Shown: positions 1 to 12,795, counted from the stretch's first letter. The stretch is DNA of 64,000 nt from Scenedesmus sp. ARA3 (GCA_004335835.1 RWJK01001519.1:24607-88606); one strand, 5' to 3'. The notes: generated by a model from the sequence alone, not told the origin. Numbers and translations: made by a program.

Positions 1-106
1 GGCGGGCACCTGGGCCCAGCAAAGTAAGTCAGCAAGTCGTTGGCCAGGCCAAGATCAGATGAGCCAGGCTTGTAAGGTGGTAGCATGAGCTGCCTGCATC
101 AGCTCC

Positions 107-196
107 CTGCAATAGCTGCCTGCAATAGCTGCCTGCAATAGCTGCCTGCAATAGCTGCCTGTAATAGCTGCCTGCAATAGCTGCCTGCATGAGCTG
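107..196. repeat. 13-bp tandem repeat in intron
   Basis: About six to seven copies of the unit TAGCTGCCTGCAA occur with few changes. They lie about 20 bp downstream of the donor of the secreted-protein exon. Because 13 is not a multiple of three, three units encode a 13-residue repeat in every frame, which produces a spurious ORF. Confidence 0.85.
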
Positions 197-216
197 CCAT
201 ATCTCCTCTCTCTTAC

Positions 217-651
217 CTCATGCCATGAAGGGAAGTCAGGGTTGTTGCTGAGCAGGGGTGCCGCACGCGCGCCAGTGCTCCACAGCTGCCGCCACTTCAC
301 TTCATCCGCACTCAGAAGCGTGCTGAAGCTGTCATTTGCAAATACTGGCCTCACGATGGCATTGCCGTTGAAGTCGATCAGGCGGCCATACTCGTCATTA
401 TCGCCGTATGACAGGCCGGAGCGGGCAAGCGTTACGTAACCGATGTTATAACACTGCTGGCCAGTAGTGGTGCGGCCAGCATTGGTGGGTGCGGTACTGG
501 GCGATGTAGCAGTGGCGGTGGTGATGTTGATACCACTGGTGTCTTGGGCGTTGCTCTGAGCGGAGCACAGCAGCAGCAGCACTGCAAAGAGTGCTGTGGC
601 AGATGCAGAGCCGCTGAGGATCGCGTGATGGCAGCCTTTGGTACCTGACAT
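217..651 (-). CDS. Secreted protein, first exon only (partial)
   Basis: The exon starts at ATG 651 and reads 145 codons to a good donor (GAG then GTAAGAG) at 216/217. The rest of the gene lies off the left edge. Residues 1-36 look like a signal peptide: a short polar start, the hydrophobic run ALFAVLLLLCSA and a likely cleavage after SNAQ. Residues 37-65 are Thr/Ser/Ala-rich and look like a linker. The remainder contains YGRLIDFNGNAIVRPVF and reads like the edge of a folded extracellular domain. I do not recognise the family. The reading frame continues past the donor only because the intron holds a 13-bp repeat without stops, so the longer ORF to 55 is not taken as coding. Confidence 0.5.
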
Positions 652-1514
652 GGTGGCAGCCCTGCTGGATCGGTCAGTAGTCAGCTGCTTCTGTGATTAA
701 CAAGGGCAAGGACAAGACAGCAGCAGCGCAGCAGCAGCAGCAGTAGCAGCAGCAGCAGTAGCAGCAGCAGCAGTAGCAGCAGCACAGCAGCAGCAGCAGC
801 AAGACAAAAAGCAGTTCAGCTGCACGTCAGGGTTTCGCAGTAGCATGAATCGCAAGTGTTCTTCGTTGTAATGCCGGTTTGAGAGCTGCTATGCATTGAG
901 AGATAACCGATTTGTGCAGCAACATGTTGTACAGGAGAGCTGCACAACACAACCCTTTGTGTCATGCGTGGTTGTGCATAACTTTTTCAAAATTACATAC
1001 CTTCAGGGCAAAGGGAGCCGCCAGCAGCAACTAACACGTGTGCACGTTCTGACGTAAATGCAGCTGGAATTGTCACAACGACCAAGCATGCATAGCGTAG
1101 GTGGAGGCGCCAGATTGCGACAGGATGCAATCTGTGAAGCAAGAACACTATAATACTTTGTTCGGGTTCGCTTGTGGCATTTGTTCGTATATGCGAGTAT
1201 CGGCGATGGCAGGTAGCAATCACTGAATGGCGTGCGCGTCGCACGTGTGGCAAATGAAAGGATTCTGCAAGCGTTCCGGAAGCATCTCTGCGAACAGGGA
1301 TTGCATACGACTTCAGATAAGGATTTCTCAATAAAGAATCAATTACATGCTCCAGGCACAAAGCTTGCTTAGTGAGCGGACAGCATACTTCATGCAAATA
1401 CAAGCAAACAGACCCAGATGTCTGGGCCGTGCGATGCAGACCGCTGCATGTGCAACATAGCGCCACGCTATGCGCTGCCATTGCAGCATGCTGCGCAGCA
1501 CTTGCTGTGCACAG
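652..1514. other. Intergenic: CAG/TAG triplet tract and no clear gene
   Basis: This lies between the start of the secreted-protein gene (ATG 651, minus) and the stop of the large minus-strand gene. It should hold the promoter of the former and the 3' UTR of the latter. Positions 720-805 are an imperfect (CAG)n/(CAGTAG)n tract. The ORF at 993-1481 has no recognisable content or splice context. Confidence 0.5.
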
Positions 1515-1921
1515 CTACCCCCAGCCGCCGCCGTCAGCCTCAGCGGTGTGTGCTGCCACCATAAGCATCACCTCCTCGAGCCTCCTCAGGCTCTTTCCCT
1601 TGCCCAGCTTTCGCATCATGATCGCATTCACCTTGCCGCCCTCAGCAGGTGCATGCGGCGTGAAGCACAGGCCATCATCCTCCACACAATCAGCGTCATT
1701 GTTGTTATTGTTGACACAGCTGCCATCTCCTGGTGGGTTATTCTGGCCGGCAGCAGCGCCGCTCCTGCTGGCGCTGCACACATCGTCCGCGTCCTGCAGC
1801 AGCAGCGCGGGAGGTGCCTTCTTGCGCATGCTGCTGCTGCTGTTGTTGGCCGCCCTGGACCGCATGCTCCTGCTGCCTGCTGCAGCCAGCTGCCCTGCTG
1901 CTGCCCCGGGGGCACTCGCCC

Positions 1922-1963
<42 letters not shown>

Positions 1964-4900
1964 CCGGCCGGCCAACCCTGGGAGAGCCAGGTGTGCTGCT
2001 GCCGCCCTCCTTTCTGCTGCTTCCAGCCGCTGCTGAGGCTAACGCTGCAGCACCTTCATCTGCTGCTGCTGCTGCTCCTTCAGCCACAACTCCCTCTGAG
2101 GAGTCCTGCTGCCAGCTAACCCCACCAGCAGGCCTGAGCATGCTTGGGCTTCTAGGCGGGCTGCCAGCCGCATCCACATCAGCAAAGAATGAGCCAGGAT
2201 CCACAGAAATCTGCACGCGCTTTGTCAACCGTGCCGACTCCTGGTGCCGCAAGATCGGCTTCGGCATACCTGCCCCTGCTGCTGCCGCTGCTGCTGCTGC
2301 TGCAGCACGTTGTGAGCTGGGACCGCCCCTCTCACTCGCAACAGCTGCTGCTGACCTGGCAGTTGACCTGCCGGTTGACCTTCCTGCTGCTGACCTGGCG
2401 CTGCCCTCAGCATAACTGTCAGCGCCACCCCCTGACAGCTCATCAAGCTTCAATGCAGGAATGTCAGGGACCTTGAAGCTGGCGCCCCGGCGGTAGCCGC
2501 TGCTGCTGCTGCTGCTGCCCTCGGCAGTTGCCCAGTCCTCGTGCTCCGCAGCCGCAGCGCTGGCACTCCCAATCATACTATCCCCAGCCTTGAAACTTGG
2601 CAAACACGTCATGCTGCGTTTGGCATCTGCTCCAGCTGTGCTGCTGAACATCCAGCCAATGCCAGCTGCACCTCTCCCAGCCGCATTCCTTGCAGTTGGA
2701 GTGCCACACACACTGCCTGCAGCTGCACCTCCTGAAGATGAAGCCAGCACCAGCTTTTCCTCTTCTTCCTTCAGCCAGCTTTGCCGCACAGCTTCCATGG
2801 CACTCAGCATGCCAACGCTCATTGCAGGCTGCACCGCAGGTGCACCTGACCCTGACCCAGCTGCTGCTGCAGTTGAGCCACCTGTGGGTGCCAGTCTGCT
2901 GCTGCTGCTGCCTCCAGTGCTGCTGCTGGTGACCTTGGTAGCACCAGCAGCACTGCTGCTTGCTGCCACTTGCCGCTTCACACTCGTTGATGAATCCAGC
3001 CTGCCGCTGTTGCTGCTGCTGCTAATGCTGCCGCTGCCAGCTACGGACGGCAAGCTGCTTCTGCCCTCAGCAGACACGCCGCCTGCTGTACTGGGTCGCT
3101 CAAGCTGCCCACACTGCCCATACTGCGGAGATTCATCACTGCGGCGTGCGCATCCTCCATCATCAGACGTGTCTGCGCCAGCAGCATCACCGCAGCTTCC
3201 AGCCGGGCCAGTGTCCCCGCCTGATGTGGTGGCAGCTGCCTCACTGCCTGCATCCTGCACGTCCACTGCTTCTGTGTCCAGCCGCTGCTCGTTGCTGTCT
3301 TCATCTAATACAGCAGCTGATGCCACACCAGGCTCAGCAGGAGCACCACCAGCATCACATGCATTGCCCACAGCACCACTTGCTGTTTCAACTCCTGCAG
3401 TACCTCCAGCACCAGCGGGAGCTGTAGCAGCAGCAGCAGCAGCAGCTCCGCCAGCCCCGCTGCCGCTGCTGGAAGCTTGCCTAGCCTGCTGTGCGCGCTG
3501 CTTTGGGCCGCTACTGGGCCCTGCAAGCACCGCTGCAACAGCAGCACTCACGACATCTGCAGTGGCTCTGCGCGACCTTGCTGCCCTCGCGCTGGCTGGC
3601 TGCTGCTCAGGCCTACCTGAAGCAGCAGCACCCACTGCTGGCAGCTCATTGTTGGTGCTGCGGCGCCGACTCGCATTCAACGCTGCGTTGCTGGCATTGC
3701 TGGATCCTGCTGCTGCTGGTGCTGCAGCGCCGCTGCTGCTGCTAGCCCTGCGGCTGTCGCCTGGCACTGCCTCATTCATGCCAACCCGCAGCGCCTGCGT
3801 CAGCTTCTGCTTGAATTTTCCAACCGGCGCAATCTTACTCACAGCTGTGGCTGCTGTGGCCGCGCTCGGCCGCAGCGCGGGCTGCAGGCTGCCCCGCCGG
3901 ATCGCGCGGATGACAGCGCCGAGCGGCTGCGCCAGCCGCTGCTGCTGCTGCTGCCACTCGGGCCCAAAGGCGAGCGAGACGAGGCTGTCCAGCGTTGCTG
4001 GGTCCAGCTTGCGCGAGACCTTCTCCAGGCAGCTGCGCAGCATGGCTGGTGTGAGGCTGGTGGTCTCGTTGTCCTCCGCAGCGTCACGGATGGAGTCCTC
4101 CAGCTCCTGCAAGCACAGCAGCAGCATCCACAATCAGCAACCAGCAATCACCTTCACCTACCTCAACGTCAAACGTTGCGGCAAGACCGACTTTCCATCC
4201 CACGCATAAGCTGCAAACTATGCAGCCAACATGCCTCCCTGCATGCCACCCCACCTGCAGGTACTCCAGGCGCTCCGCCAGGTGCTGGCTGCAGGTGGTC
4301 TCAGGAACCAGCTTGCAAGGTCAAAGCAAACCTCCACCCAAATGACACATGTTAACTCCCCAAGCCATCACGTTCACCTCCACCAACCTCACCCTGTACA
4401 AGGCCTCTCATAAGAGCTGGGTCAGCCACCCTACACACCACGGCCTTGCCGCCAGTGTACACCAATCCCAAGCTACCCCCTAGCCACAGTCAATAGTGTA
4501 ACACGCCTCACTGCCAACACCCCACCTGCAGGTACTCCAGTCTCTCCGCCAGGTGCTGGCTGCGGATGGTCTCCGCGGTCATGCCCTGGTTCATCTCATC
4601 ATCATCGCTGAACAGCCCCGGGTAGCGCAGCGCCTCGCCAGGCTCGTCCGTGTCCAGCGCCTCAAACAGCTCCGCCAGGCGGTCCACCTGCGGCCAGCAG
4701 CAGCAGGCAGGCGACACACAGCAACCGCCTTGGTTAGCCAGGCTAATCCCGTCCAGCGCCTCAAACAGCTCAGACAGGCAGTCCACCTGCGGCAGGGAGC
4801 AGCAGGCAGGCGGCCAACATGAAGCCCCCATGCGCTGGGTGTGTGCAGCTGGCACGGCAGCTGAGGCATGCGTGTCTAGCGCCTCAAACAGCTCCGCCAG

Positions 4901-7900
4901 ACGGTCTACCTGCAGCAACGGGCAGGCAGCAAACACACAGCATGTACCTCAGACAGCCGGGCTCGTCCGTGTCCAGCGCCTCGAACAGCTCGGCCAGGTG
5001 GTCCACCTGCAGTAGAGATGACAGATACCACGCAGACGCCATTAGTTTTCAGCAACGCGCGCAATGCTGGTCAGCAGATGGTCAACGCAAAGTCGTACAG
5101 CAAGCTGCATGGCAGCCAGCAGCCCTGTTGTTGCACCACCCCAGCCGGGTCCAAGCAGTAAGAAAAGGTCCACCGACGCAACCTGTCTTCAACCCTTGGC
5201 TTTTATGACAGCTGCAAACATGATGAATTTTTCGGGGCCTCACCGACTTGCCCTTGAAGAAGCCAGCCAGCGCAGTCTTCACATCAGCTTTGTGCAGCCA
5301 GCCAGTCGCCTGCAGCAGCACAACGGTACAGAGCAGCAGGCAGGCGAGCTTCAATGTGCCGCACAGCAGCTGGATGCATGCGTCACGTCAGCAGACTCAC
5401 ACGCTGAGTGCGCCAGCAGCATGATACCTTGTGTCAGAAGCAGTGCCAGCTGCGATGCATTCAACTCAATATACCAAGTAATAAGGCTAGCCTCCAGGCA
5501 ACTGGCTGGATTAGTAGACACTGTGTTGAGCAGGCAGCTGTTGCTGCATGCTTGCCAATCACCTGGTGGTTGATTGACACATCCAGCAGCTTCAACAACC
5601 TGCCATGCAAATCGGCAGTAGCAGCAATCATTCAGTGGCAGCAGCAGGACAAGTAGACACACCAAGCAGAGCTAGTGCTAGTAGCTAGAGCTAGCATCGC
5701 CTCATGCTGCAAATGCTAGTGCAACACGCTGCCATGCCATGAACCAGCAATGCGGAATATTGACCTCCTCCAGGTTAACAGCACATGCGGATGCTGTCAG
5801 CTACTACGCCTGCCGTCCAGCCAAAACAACACTACGCAACAACACTACAAGCTGCACGGCAGCACAATCAAGCCCCTGCCGCCCGCCGCCTCAGCCTCAC
5901 CGCATGATCTCGCCCTCCAGCGCCTGCTGCTCGGTCTGCTACTGCTACACGCTGCCATGCCATCATTCAGCAAAACAATATTGAGCTCCTTCCTCACCAA
6001 GCAGATGCAGATGCTGTTAGCGGCTGCCTCCTGCTGTCAACCAAACAGAACAACTCTACGCAAGCTGCACATCTTGTCGACACAATCGTCCCCCTTTCGC
6101 CGCCTCAGCCTCACCGCATGATCTCTCCCTCCAGCGCCTGCTGCTCGCCCCGCACCGCCTCCTCCACGTCGCCGCTGAACACGCGCACGAACAGGTTGCA
6201 GTCCGCGTCGTAGCTGTGCTGGCCCAGGCTGTACACAAAGTTGTACGCCACCTGCGGCGATGCGCCACAGCCACAGGGCAGCATTGAGCATCAAGGCCTG
6301 CCGGCATGCGTCCATGTCGCCGCGCTGTCCCTTAGTTCTAAGACAAGATGACGAATCTTGATGACCCTATCATGAATGCACGCTCTCATAATGTCAATTT
6401 GCATCTTCTATAAACTCTCTGCCGCCGCTGGCCTACCTCTGTGACCAGGCGCGGTATGGCAAAATAGCGTCGCTCCAGGAATGTGGCAGTGACGTCGGCC
6501 AGGTGTGCCCGGGGTGCCCCTGCCGCCTCAGCCTCGTCCTTGGCTGCCCAGATCTCCCGCGCCAGCTTCTCCGCATCATGCTTGGACATGCGCCTGCAGC
6601 GCAACAGCCAGTTTTGTTTCACAAGCGCTGGCATACACAATTAATTATAATAACCAAATGGCACTTTCACATACATTCAAACCGTTGCTTCTTGCCCTAA
6701 AAAAAATCTAAAAAGCATTTCTCTCCCACCAATCTGGAGGGTGTTCCGCGCCCTGCTCACTTGTTGTTGATGGGCACGTTGGCCCGCAGCGCACGCGGCA
6801 CCTCATCCATCAGCCCGATGCCCATGAAGTAGTCGCCCCACCTGCATCCAGAAAGCGATTGATCAACGTTCAGACAATCAGCAACGCATCTTGTTGAGTA
6901 CACGAGTGCCGATCAGCAGTTGTCCATGAAGCAGTACTCCCACCTGTGCACAAACCATAACGGCACATCAGCAACACAATCTTCGAGATGGTTACACAAG
7001 TGCAATTCAGCAGCCGCCAGGATGAACGCATGCAGCTCCACAGCTCCGCATCAGCCGTCGCGATGCCGTCAACTAGCTGACCATTGCACCGCCCACGCAA
7101 GCTAGCCAGCTGGCAGCCGCCGCCTCACTTTGTCTGCAGGAACTTGTCCAGCAGGCTGGGCTGCCGCGCCTGGCGCCGCGCGATCTTGCGCTTCTGGTCG
7201 CGCAGCGCCGCCTCGATGCGCTCCGCCTCCTGCTTGCGCGCGTCAGCCAGGCTGCGCTTCAGCAGCACCACCTCCCTGCAGGTGCGCGTGTGCGCGGGAT
7301 TGCGGATGTGGTTCAGTTTGTGTGGCGGAGCGTGTTGTACAGACGCATTGAGCTGTATGAATGACATATTGATGTTGATAGATTACGCTGCATGCGCTGC
7401 CTAATGTGTGAAATTCGAAGCAAGAGCGCACAGAAGGCGGCACGCTATGCTTCTTTAGCTCTGCAGCCAAGTCCAATGCTGAAACGATTCTGCCTAGTCA
7501 TTACAGCAGCGCACGTGCGTGCAAAACATGCACACACGCCTGATGCTCGCACCTGTGCATTGCCTTGGTCCTGCCTTCTAGGTCCTGCACGCGTGCACGT
7601 GTCGACAGCTGGGCCTGCTGCAGCGCCTCGGTCACAGGGCCCCCAAGCTCTGATGCATCGTGGCCGTATTTGCTGGCAAGCACACCTGCAGCAGCAGCGC
7701 CAGGCAACATAAGGTTCAGGCAACACAAGATGCAGGCAACTCAGCGAGGACGATACAGAGAATGCCAAGGTGTATATGCCTTATGTTGTTGCAGTTGCGG
7801 AGCCTTACGCTGACTTCCAAAATGTGCAGGTGTGCTGCGGCACTGTAATCATGCCGCGTGCTGGCAGATGCTGCTGTGTGCCAGCTGACATGCTGGTAGC

Positions 7901-10900
7901 CAGAGCAACACTGCAACTAGAGAAGCAGGCCTCAGGCAGAACTTGAGGTGCATCACATGGTGCATTGCGCTGCTTTCCTCTCTGTTCTGCACGGCTGCAT
8001 GTGCTTTGAACTGCAGCTATTTATTGGAATTGATCTGGAAACCATGTGCCTAACTCACCAACGAGTGGAAGATACGGCATTGCAATGCCAACTGTTGCCA
8101 GCAACTCAACAACCCTGTTGGTGTCTTTCAGGTTTGAACTGCTGCTGCAGTCTGCAGACGTACTACTTGCGGCAGCAGAGGCACCTGCTGCCTTTCCACT
8201 GCTCCCTCTGCCCTTCACCGCTGCATCCTTGCTGCCAGCTGGCATTTGCGCAGCTGGCAGCAAGGATGCAGCGGTGAAGGGCAGAGGGAGCAGTGGAAAG
8301 GCCTCATTTGTCAAACCTGCTGCTGCTGACACTGCTGCTGCTGCCTTGGATATGGAGCTAGCGCTTGCGGCTGCTGCCAGCTGCGCAGGCGTGGCTGCAA
8401 GCCCCAAACTGCCATTCAGCAGCTGCATCAGCGTCTCAGGTGTTGCACCCAGGTGCACAGCACGGCTGAGTGTGTGAATGCTGTCAGCCGGCTGCAAGTG
8501 GTGCGAGAGACCTGCTGCGTCACAGTTGGCTAGGAGCTGCTTGAGCTGCTGGTGCAGGCGTGCTGGATCTGCAGGGCAGCAAGCACCACCGGAGCTTGAT
8601 TCCTAGACAGCGAGCACACATGTGTGTTCATGTGTGTGCCCGCATGTGCGTGTAAAGCATGTGCATGTGTGGTGCTGTGCTGTGTCTGTGCTGCTTGTCC
8701 CGACAAGGGATTCTCATAACTACCTCTGGCAAGGTTGAGCATCTCAAACAGAAACACATGGGGCCTGGCCGCTGACTGCTGCTCCTGCTGCTGCTGCTGC
8801 GGATGCTGTGTCTGTCCCTGCAGCTCTCTGTGTTGCCGCACCTGCTGCCGCCTTCAGTGCAGCGCTGCAGCAGCCTGCCAGGCCCAGCCAGGGCCGCAAG
8901 TCATCGCCATCCAAGCTGAGGCCCAGCAGCAGCCGGTGCACATGCTCCGCAGGCACACCTGCCACACACGGCTCAACAATGACACGCGTTAACACATGAG
9001 TTTGTGACAAACAAGGGTTTGGTGCGTAGCTGATCACAGGCGATTGCTGCTGACAGCCAGGAAGCTATGCCGGCGACTACAATCCTTCCAAACTACACTC
9101 GACTACACTTCTGGTCCCCACTGCAAGGCGCTGCAGAGCATGAGGGCCGGATAGATGTCGCCCCTTCAACCCCACATTCTCGCCATGTTCACAGCTACAT
9201 GCACGCACAGGCTTCCATGGATACGACATCATAAAGCTGCGCCTGCACCCATGGACCTGCCAGCATGCATCTGCAGCGAGCCGGCAGCGTCCTGTTGAGT
9301 CCCCAACACTTTCAAGACGGGCGTACCATGCTCTGCTGCGACCAGCAACATACACGTGTTGCTCACCAGCGATCAGCGCCTGCTCCACCAGCTGCGCCTC
9401 CCCTGCTGTCAGCAGGTCAGCCAGCAGCCCCAGCTCACGCTTGGGCCGCGGCGTGCTCACCAGCAGCTGCTGCTGCGCCTCACACAGCTGCTGCTCCGCG
9501 CTGCTGCCGCGAGCCTGCCAGGCAGACAGCTGGCTGCTGAGTTGAGCTACCTGCTGCTCGCTGGCGGCCAGCTGCTGCTGCAGCGAGGTTATGACGGTTT
9601 GCTGCTGGCTGTTGATAGTTTCAAGGTCCAGCACGCGCGCCACCAGCTGCTGCGCGCCGCTCAGCCGCTGCAGCAGGTCTTGCAGCTGCAGGAGCAGACA
9701 GCAACAGCATAATACATCTGCTGCTGTAAGCCAAATTCGTTGCGTGTCTGTCGCGCTAACAGCTGAAGCACAGCAGGACGATGGCAACACAAAGCGCATC
9801 GCATTGACCCAGCAAGCCACAGCAAGCCATAGAAATCAAGCCCACCTGGTCATTCTTCTTCTGGCACTGCGCCAGCTCCTGCTTTGCCGCCTCCGCCTTT
9901 GCTGCATGCCGCTCACTGATGGCCTGCAGCGCCACGCGCTCATCCTCCTGCTGTTGCTGCAGCCGCGACACCTCGGACGCTGCTGCAGCTGCTGCTGCAT
10001 GTGCTGCATCCTCGCTGGCGCGTGCCGAGTGGCGGTCGTGCAGCGCAGCCAGCAGCATGCTGCGCAGGGCCAGCCACAGCTGCGCCAGCAGCCGGCCTCG
10101 CTCCACGCACTGGACGGAGGCTTGGCTACAGCAGCAGTAACAAACATGGAGTGGCTGTACATGCGCACAAAACATGAGCACAGGGTGTGCTGGTCACTAG
10201 TGTTTACGAAATTGTTTTGAAGGTGAGCTTGGACAGGTGTGCAGAAGCGCTTCTAGAAGTGCTTTGTGTGCAACTGCTTGGGACGGTCAGGCCCTCAACT
10301 GCACAGATGTCTGGGTGCAGCTGGTATAGCCCCATTGCTGCTACTGCCACCATGCTGACTGTTGCTATCGCAGTTGCTGGCCTATCGGCGTGCCGTGCAA
10401 TCACATCACGTGCTGCTCCAGTCAGCCGTTGCATGCCCTGCATCAATCACTCGCTGCTGTTGCTGCTGCAGCAGCTGCTGCTGCCGCTGCCAGGTCACAC
10501 AAGCAGTGCACCCTGCATTGCAGCTCACCTGCACAGCTCGTTGAATGCGGCAGAGTACAGTGCCTCCTGCTGCTGCAGCCGTGGCACATCCAGCGGCCCT
10601 GCCGGCTGCCTGGCGCCACTCAGCAGCTGCGACGTCTGCGCCTGCAGCCCTGTGCTGTCCTGCCACTCGTAGGCACCAGCTGCTGCATCAGCTGCGGGGC
10701 TGCTGTCGCCAGCATGCTGCTGCTGCTGCTGAAAGAGCAGATACTCCGGCTGAGCTGACGCCAGTATATGCTGCGCAGGCTGCTGTAGGCGTTGCTCATT
10801 CGAGCTGTCTGCAGTAGCATGGCTATCTATCAAGCTTTGCAGCTGTTGCTGCAGCCACAGCTGCACAGACTCCACGTCCCCCCTACCAGGAGGTTTGGCT

Positions 10901-12349
10901 CCAGGGTACTGCACCTTGAGCCACGCCTGGTGCTTGGGGCTCATGCCAGGCTTGCTGATGCCTGCAGCAATGCCAGCCGCCCTGCTACTGCAGAAGTTGC
11001 TGCTGCAAGGGCTGCTGCACGTGCGCGCTGCGCCACCTGCTGCTGCAGCTGCTGTCTGAGCTCTGCCTCTAGCTGCTGCCGGCAGCTCATCGCCTTCCTG
11101 CAAAGGAGGCGGCGAGCTGCTGCCAGGCGTACCTAGTGTCCTGCAAAGCCCCCTGCCGAGTTTGGTGGTTGCTGCAGCTGCTGACGCAGCAGGCGCAGAG
11201 ACAATCCTACCAGCTGCTGTGGCAGGGTCTGCGGCAGTGAAGGTATTGGCCCAGGTGTAGTATAGGCTGCTCTCAATTTGAATCGGGCTTGGTTGGACCC
11301 TGAAGCCTGCTGCTGAAGCCTTGAGCCACCAGCTGGGGCTCTCTGGCCTGCCAGCTGCTGCTGTGGCTGCTTCTCGCAAGGTACTGCCTGGCTGCGGCTG
11401 CTGGTTGTTATTTGAAGCTCCAGATAGCCACGCAGCAGCCACAAGCTGCTGCTGGGCCTCATCTTGTTGTTGACCAAGTGACATATGTTCTGCTGTTGCT
11501 GCTGCTGCTGGTAACTCCACTGTGCTTTCCTGCAAGCAGTTATGTCCTGGCTGCAGCTCCCCAGGGCCTGCTGCATCTTGTGCAGCGCTAAGCACAGGTG
11601 CTGCTTGAGCGCTAGCTCCACTGCAGTCTGCGTGACAGCTGCCAGCTTGCTGTGTCGCTTTGAGCCAGGCTGGCCTGCTGTCTGGTGGGCAGAAGCCTGG
11701 TGAGACACACCTCACAGGTGACAGTGCTGCCTGCTGTCTGCTGGCTGCTTTGCTTGCAGGAGCTGACACGCTGCGGAAAGCAGCGGCAGGCGCGTCCTGC
11801 TGATGTGGTCCTGGAGTGCCAGTTTCCTGCAGGGCTGCAGCTGTGCTGCCTGCTGTCCCAGTCTGCTGCTGCTGCTGGCTCTGCACAGGTGGCTGCTGTG
11901 GGGCTGCTGGCTTGCTGATGCTGTTGCCAGCGCCCAGGCCATCTGCTCAGGAGCAAGTGTTGAACCATAAGGCATAACGTCAGGTGCACGATAAGGTGAA
12001 GGTAAACTCTTTGACCATCAACGTGCACCAGAATGCTGCTGCTGGAAACTCCACAGCCAATGAGCAAAGACCCTACACTTGCACATCTTGGCGCACGAGA
12101 CCAGCTGACATGCAACCACTGCTGCCTACCTGCTGAAGATGTTGTCTTCCACTTCTGGCCTGACAACTTTGCCACAAACCTGCAACCAGCAGATTCAGGC
12201 ACTTACAGGGTTGCTGCATGGCCCTAGCCTGCCACCCTTGACTCCTGCACATGCATGTTCTGCCTGAGCCATCATCACCTTGCGTCCTCCTTTGCCACAA
12301 CCTTGGCTTGCGCTTCCAGCACCTTACGGCTGGGAGGTCTGTGACTCAT
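1515..12349 (-). CDS. Large coiled-coil / low-complexity protein, ~15 exons, possibly TSNAXIP1-like
   Basis: Start codon at 12349 (protein begins MSHRPPSRKVLEAQAK). Exons, 5' to 3': 12279-12349, 12130-12179, 10529-11942, 9846-10125, 9367-9685, 8724-8958, 8059-8568, 7553-7685, 7129-7275, 6761-6841, 6437-6593, 6115-6251, 5244-5309, 4526-4687, 1515-4106. That is about 2,100 residues. Phases agree at all junctions except around 8724-8958 (one base out) and between 6115 and 5309 (a small exon is probably missing). Exon 3 is Ala/Gln/Ser-rich. Exons 4-5 are Gln-rich coiled coil. Exons 8-9 are a charged coiled coil. Exons 10-12 encode a folded block (WGDYFMGIGL, then YNFVYSLGQHSYDADCNLFV) that recalls the C-terminal region of translin-associated factor X-interacting protein 1, from memory only. 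The last exon is an 864-codon Ala/Ser/Gly-rich tail beginning ELEDSIRDAAEDNE. It is divergent from CCDC12, 446 bp away. An axonemal or structural role is a guess. Confidence 0.55.
4252..5010 (-). repeat. Decoy copies of exon 4526-4687 borders
   Basis: The real exon 4526-4687 encodes VDRLAELFEALDTDEPG at its 5' end. Degenerate copies of that acceptor-side border, each with its own CAG, lie upstream in the intron at about 4747-4793, 4872-4915 and 4962-5010. A copy of its donor-side border (RLEYLQ then GT) lies at about 4252-4301. A further donor-border copy of exon 6115-6251 lies at about 5884-5937. Confidence 0.85.
8190..8302. repeat. Perfect 52-bp inverted repeat, 9-nt loop, inside a coding exon
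   Basis: Arms 8190-8241 and 8251-8302 are exact reverse complements over all 52 positions, with the spacer GCATTTGCG. The palindrome lies inside exon 8059-8568 of the large minus-strand gene and is read through in frame. Both strands therefore encode nearly the same peptide here (AFPLLPLPFTAASLLPA, then GSKDAAVKGRGSSGKA). A transcript could form a very stable hairpin. Confidence 0.97.
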
Positions 12350-12795
12350 AGTGTACTATAGCATCACACTGCACTCACGTAAAAGATTCAGCTTCGCTGG
12401 TGCATAGCCATAGCTGTGTTGCTTGAGCGTCAGCAAACATGCATGTACTGCTGTAATCATCTTGAAGATACCAACAAGCACAGGCACAGCGTTCTTGCAG
12501 AAGCAAGCTAAACAGCAACGAACATACAAGACAAATCTACAGTATTCGCAGTGTGTGATGACGCGCATTGATTGTGTGACAGTCATTGACAGCCAGCAGT
12601 TGAATGACTTCGCGAGGACCAGCAGCTGCAACTGCTGTTCCAAGTTTATTGCAATTTGAAAACAAACACTTTTCTATTTCGATAGTTGCCAGCTGGTATC
12701 ACGGCGATCCCGTGCTTCATACTGCCATCTGCTGCTGCTCCGGCCTGCTGCTATTACTTTTACGCTTCTGCTGCTGATCACGACAAACATCAGAC
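12350..12795. promoter_or_regulatory. Divergent promoter region, large coiled-coil gene / CCDC12
   Basis: This is 446 bp between two opposite start codons (12349 minus, 12796 plus). It is visibly less rich in CTG/CAG triplets than the flanking exons. No motif is assigned. The arrangement suggests a shared bidirectional promoter. Confidence 0.45.

Noticed and set aside
1372..2415. 347-codon plus-strand ORF rich in Ala/Leu
   Set aside because: Antisense shadow of the terminal exon of the large gene, driven by CTG triplets.
2590..4209. 539-codon plus-strand ORF
   Set aside because: Exact antisense of the Ala/Ser-rich terminal exon of the large minus-strand gene. Triplet repeats (CTG/CAG) stay open on both strands, and the minus frame alone joins in phase to upstream exons.
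8046..8477. 143-codon plus-strand ORF similar to the minus-strand protein
   Set aside because: The similarity comes only from the perfect inverted repeat at 8190-8302.
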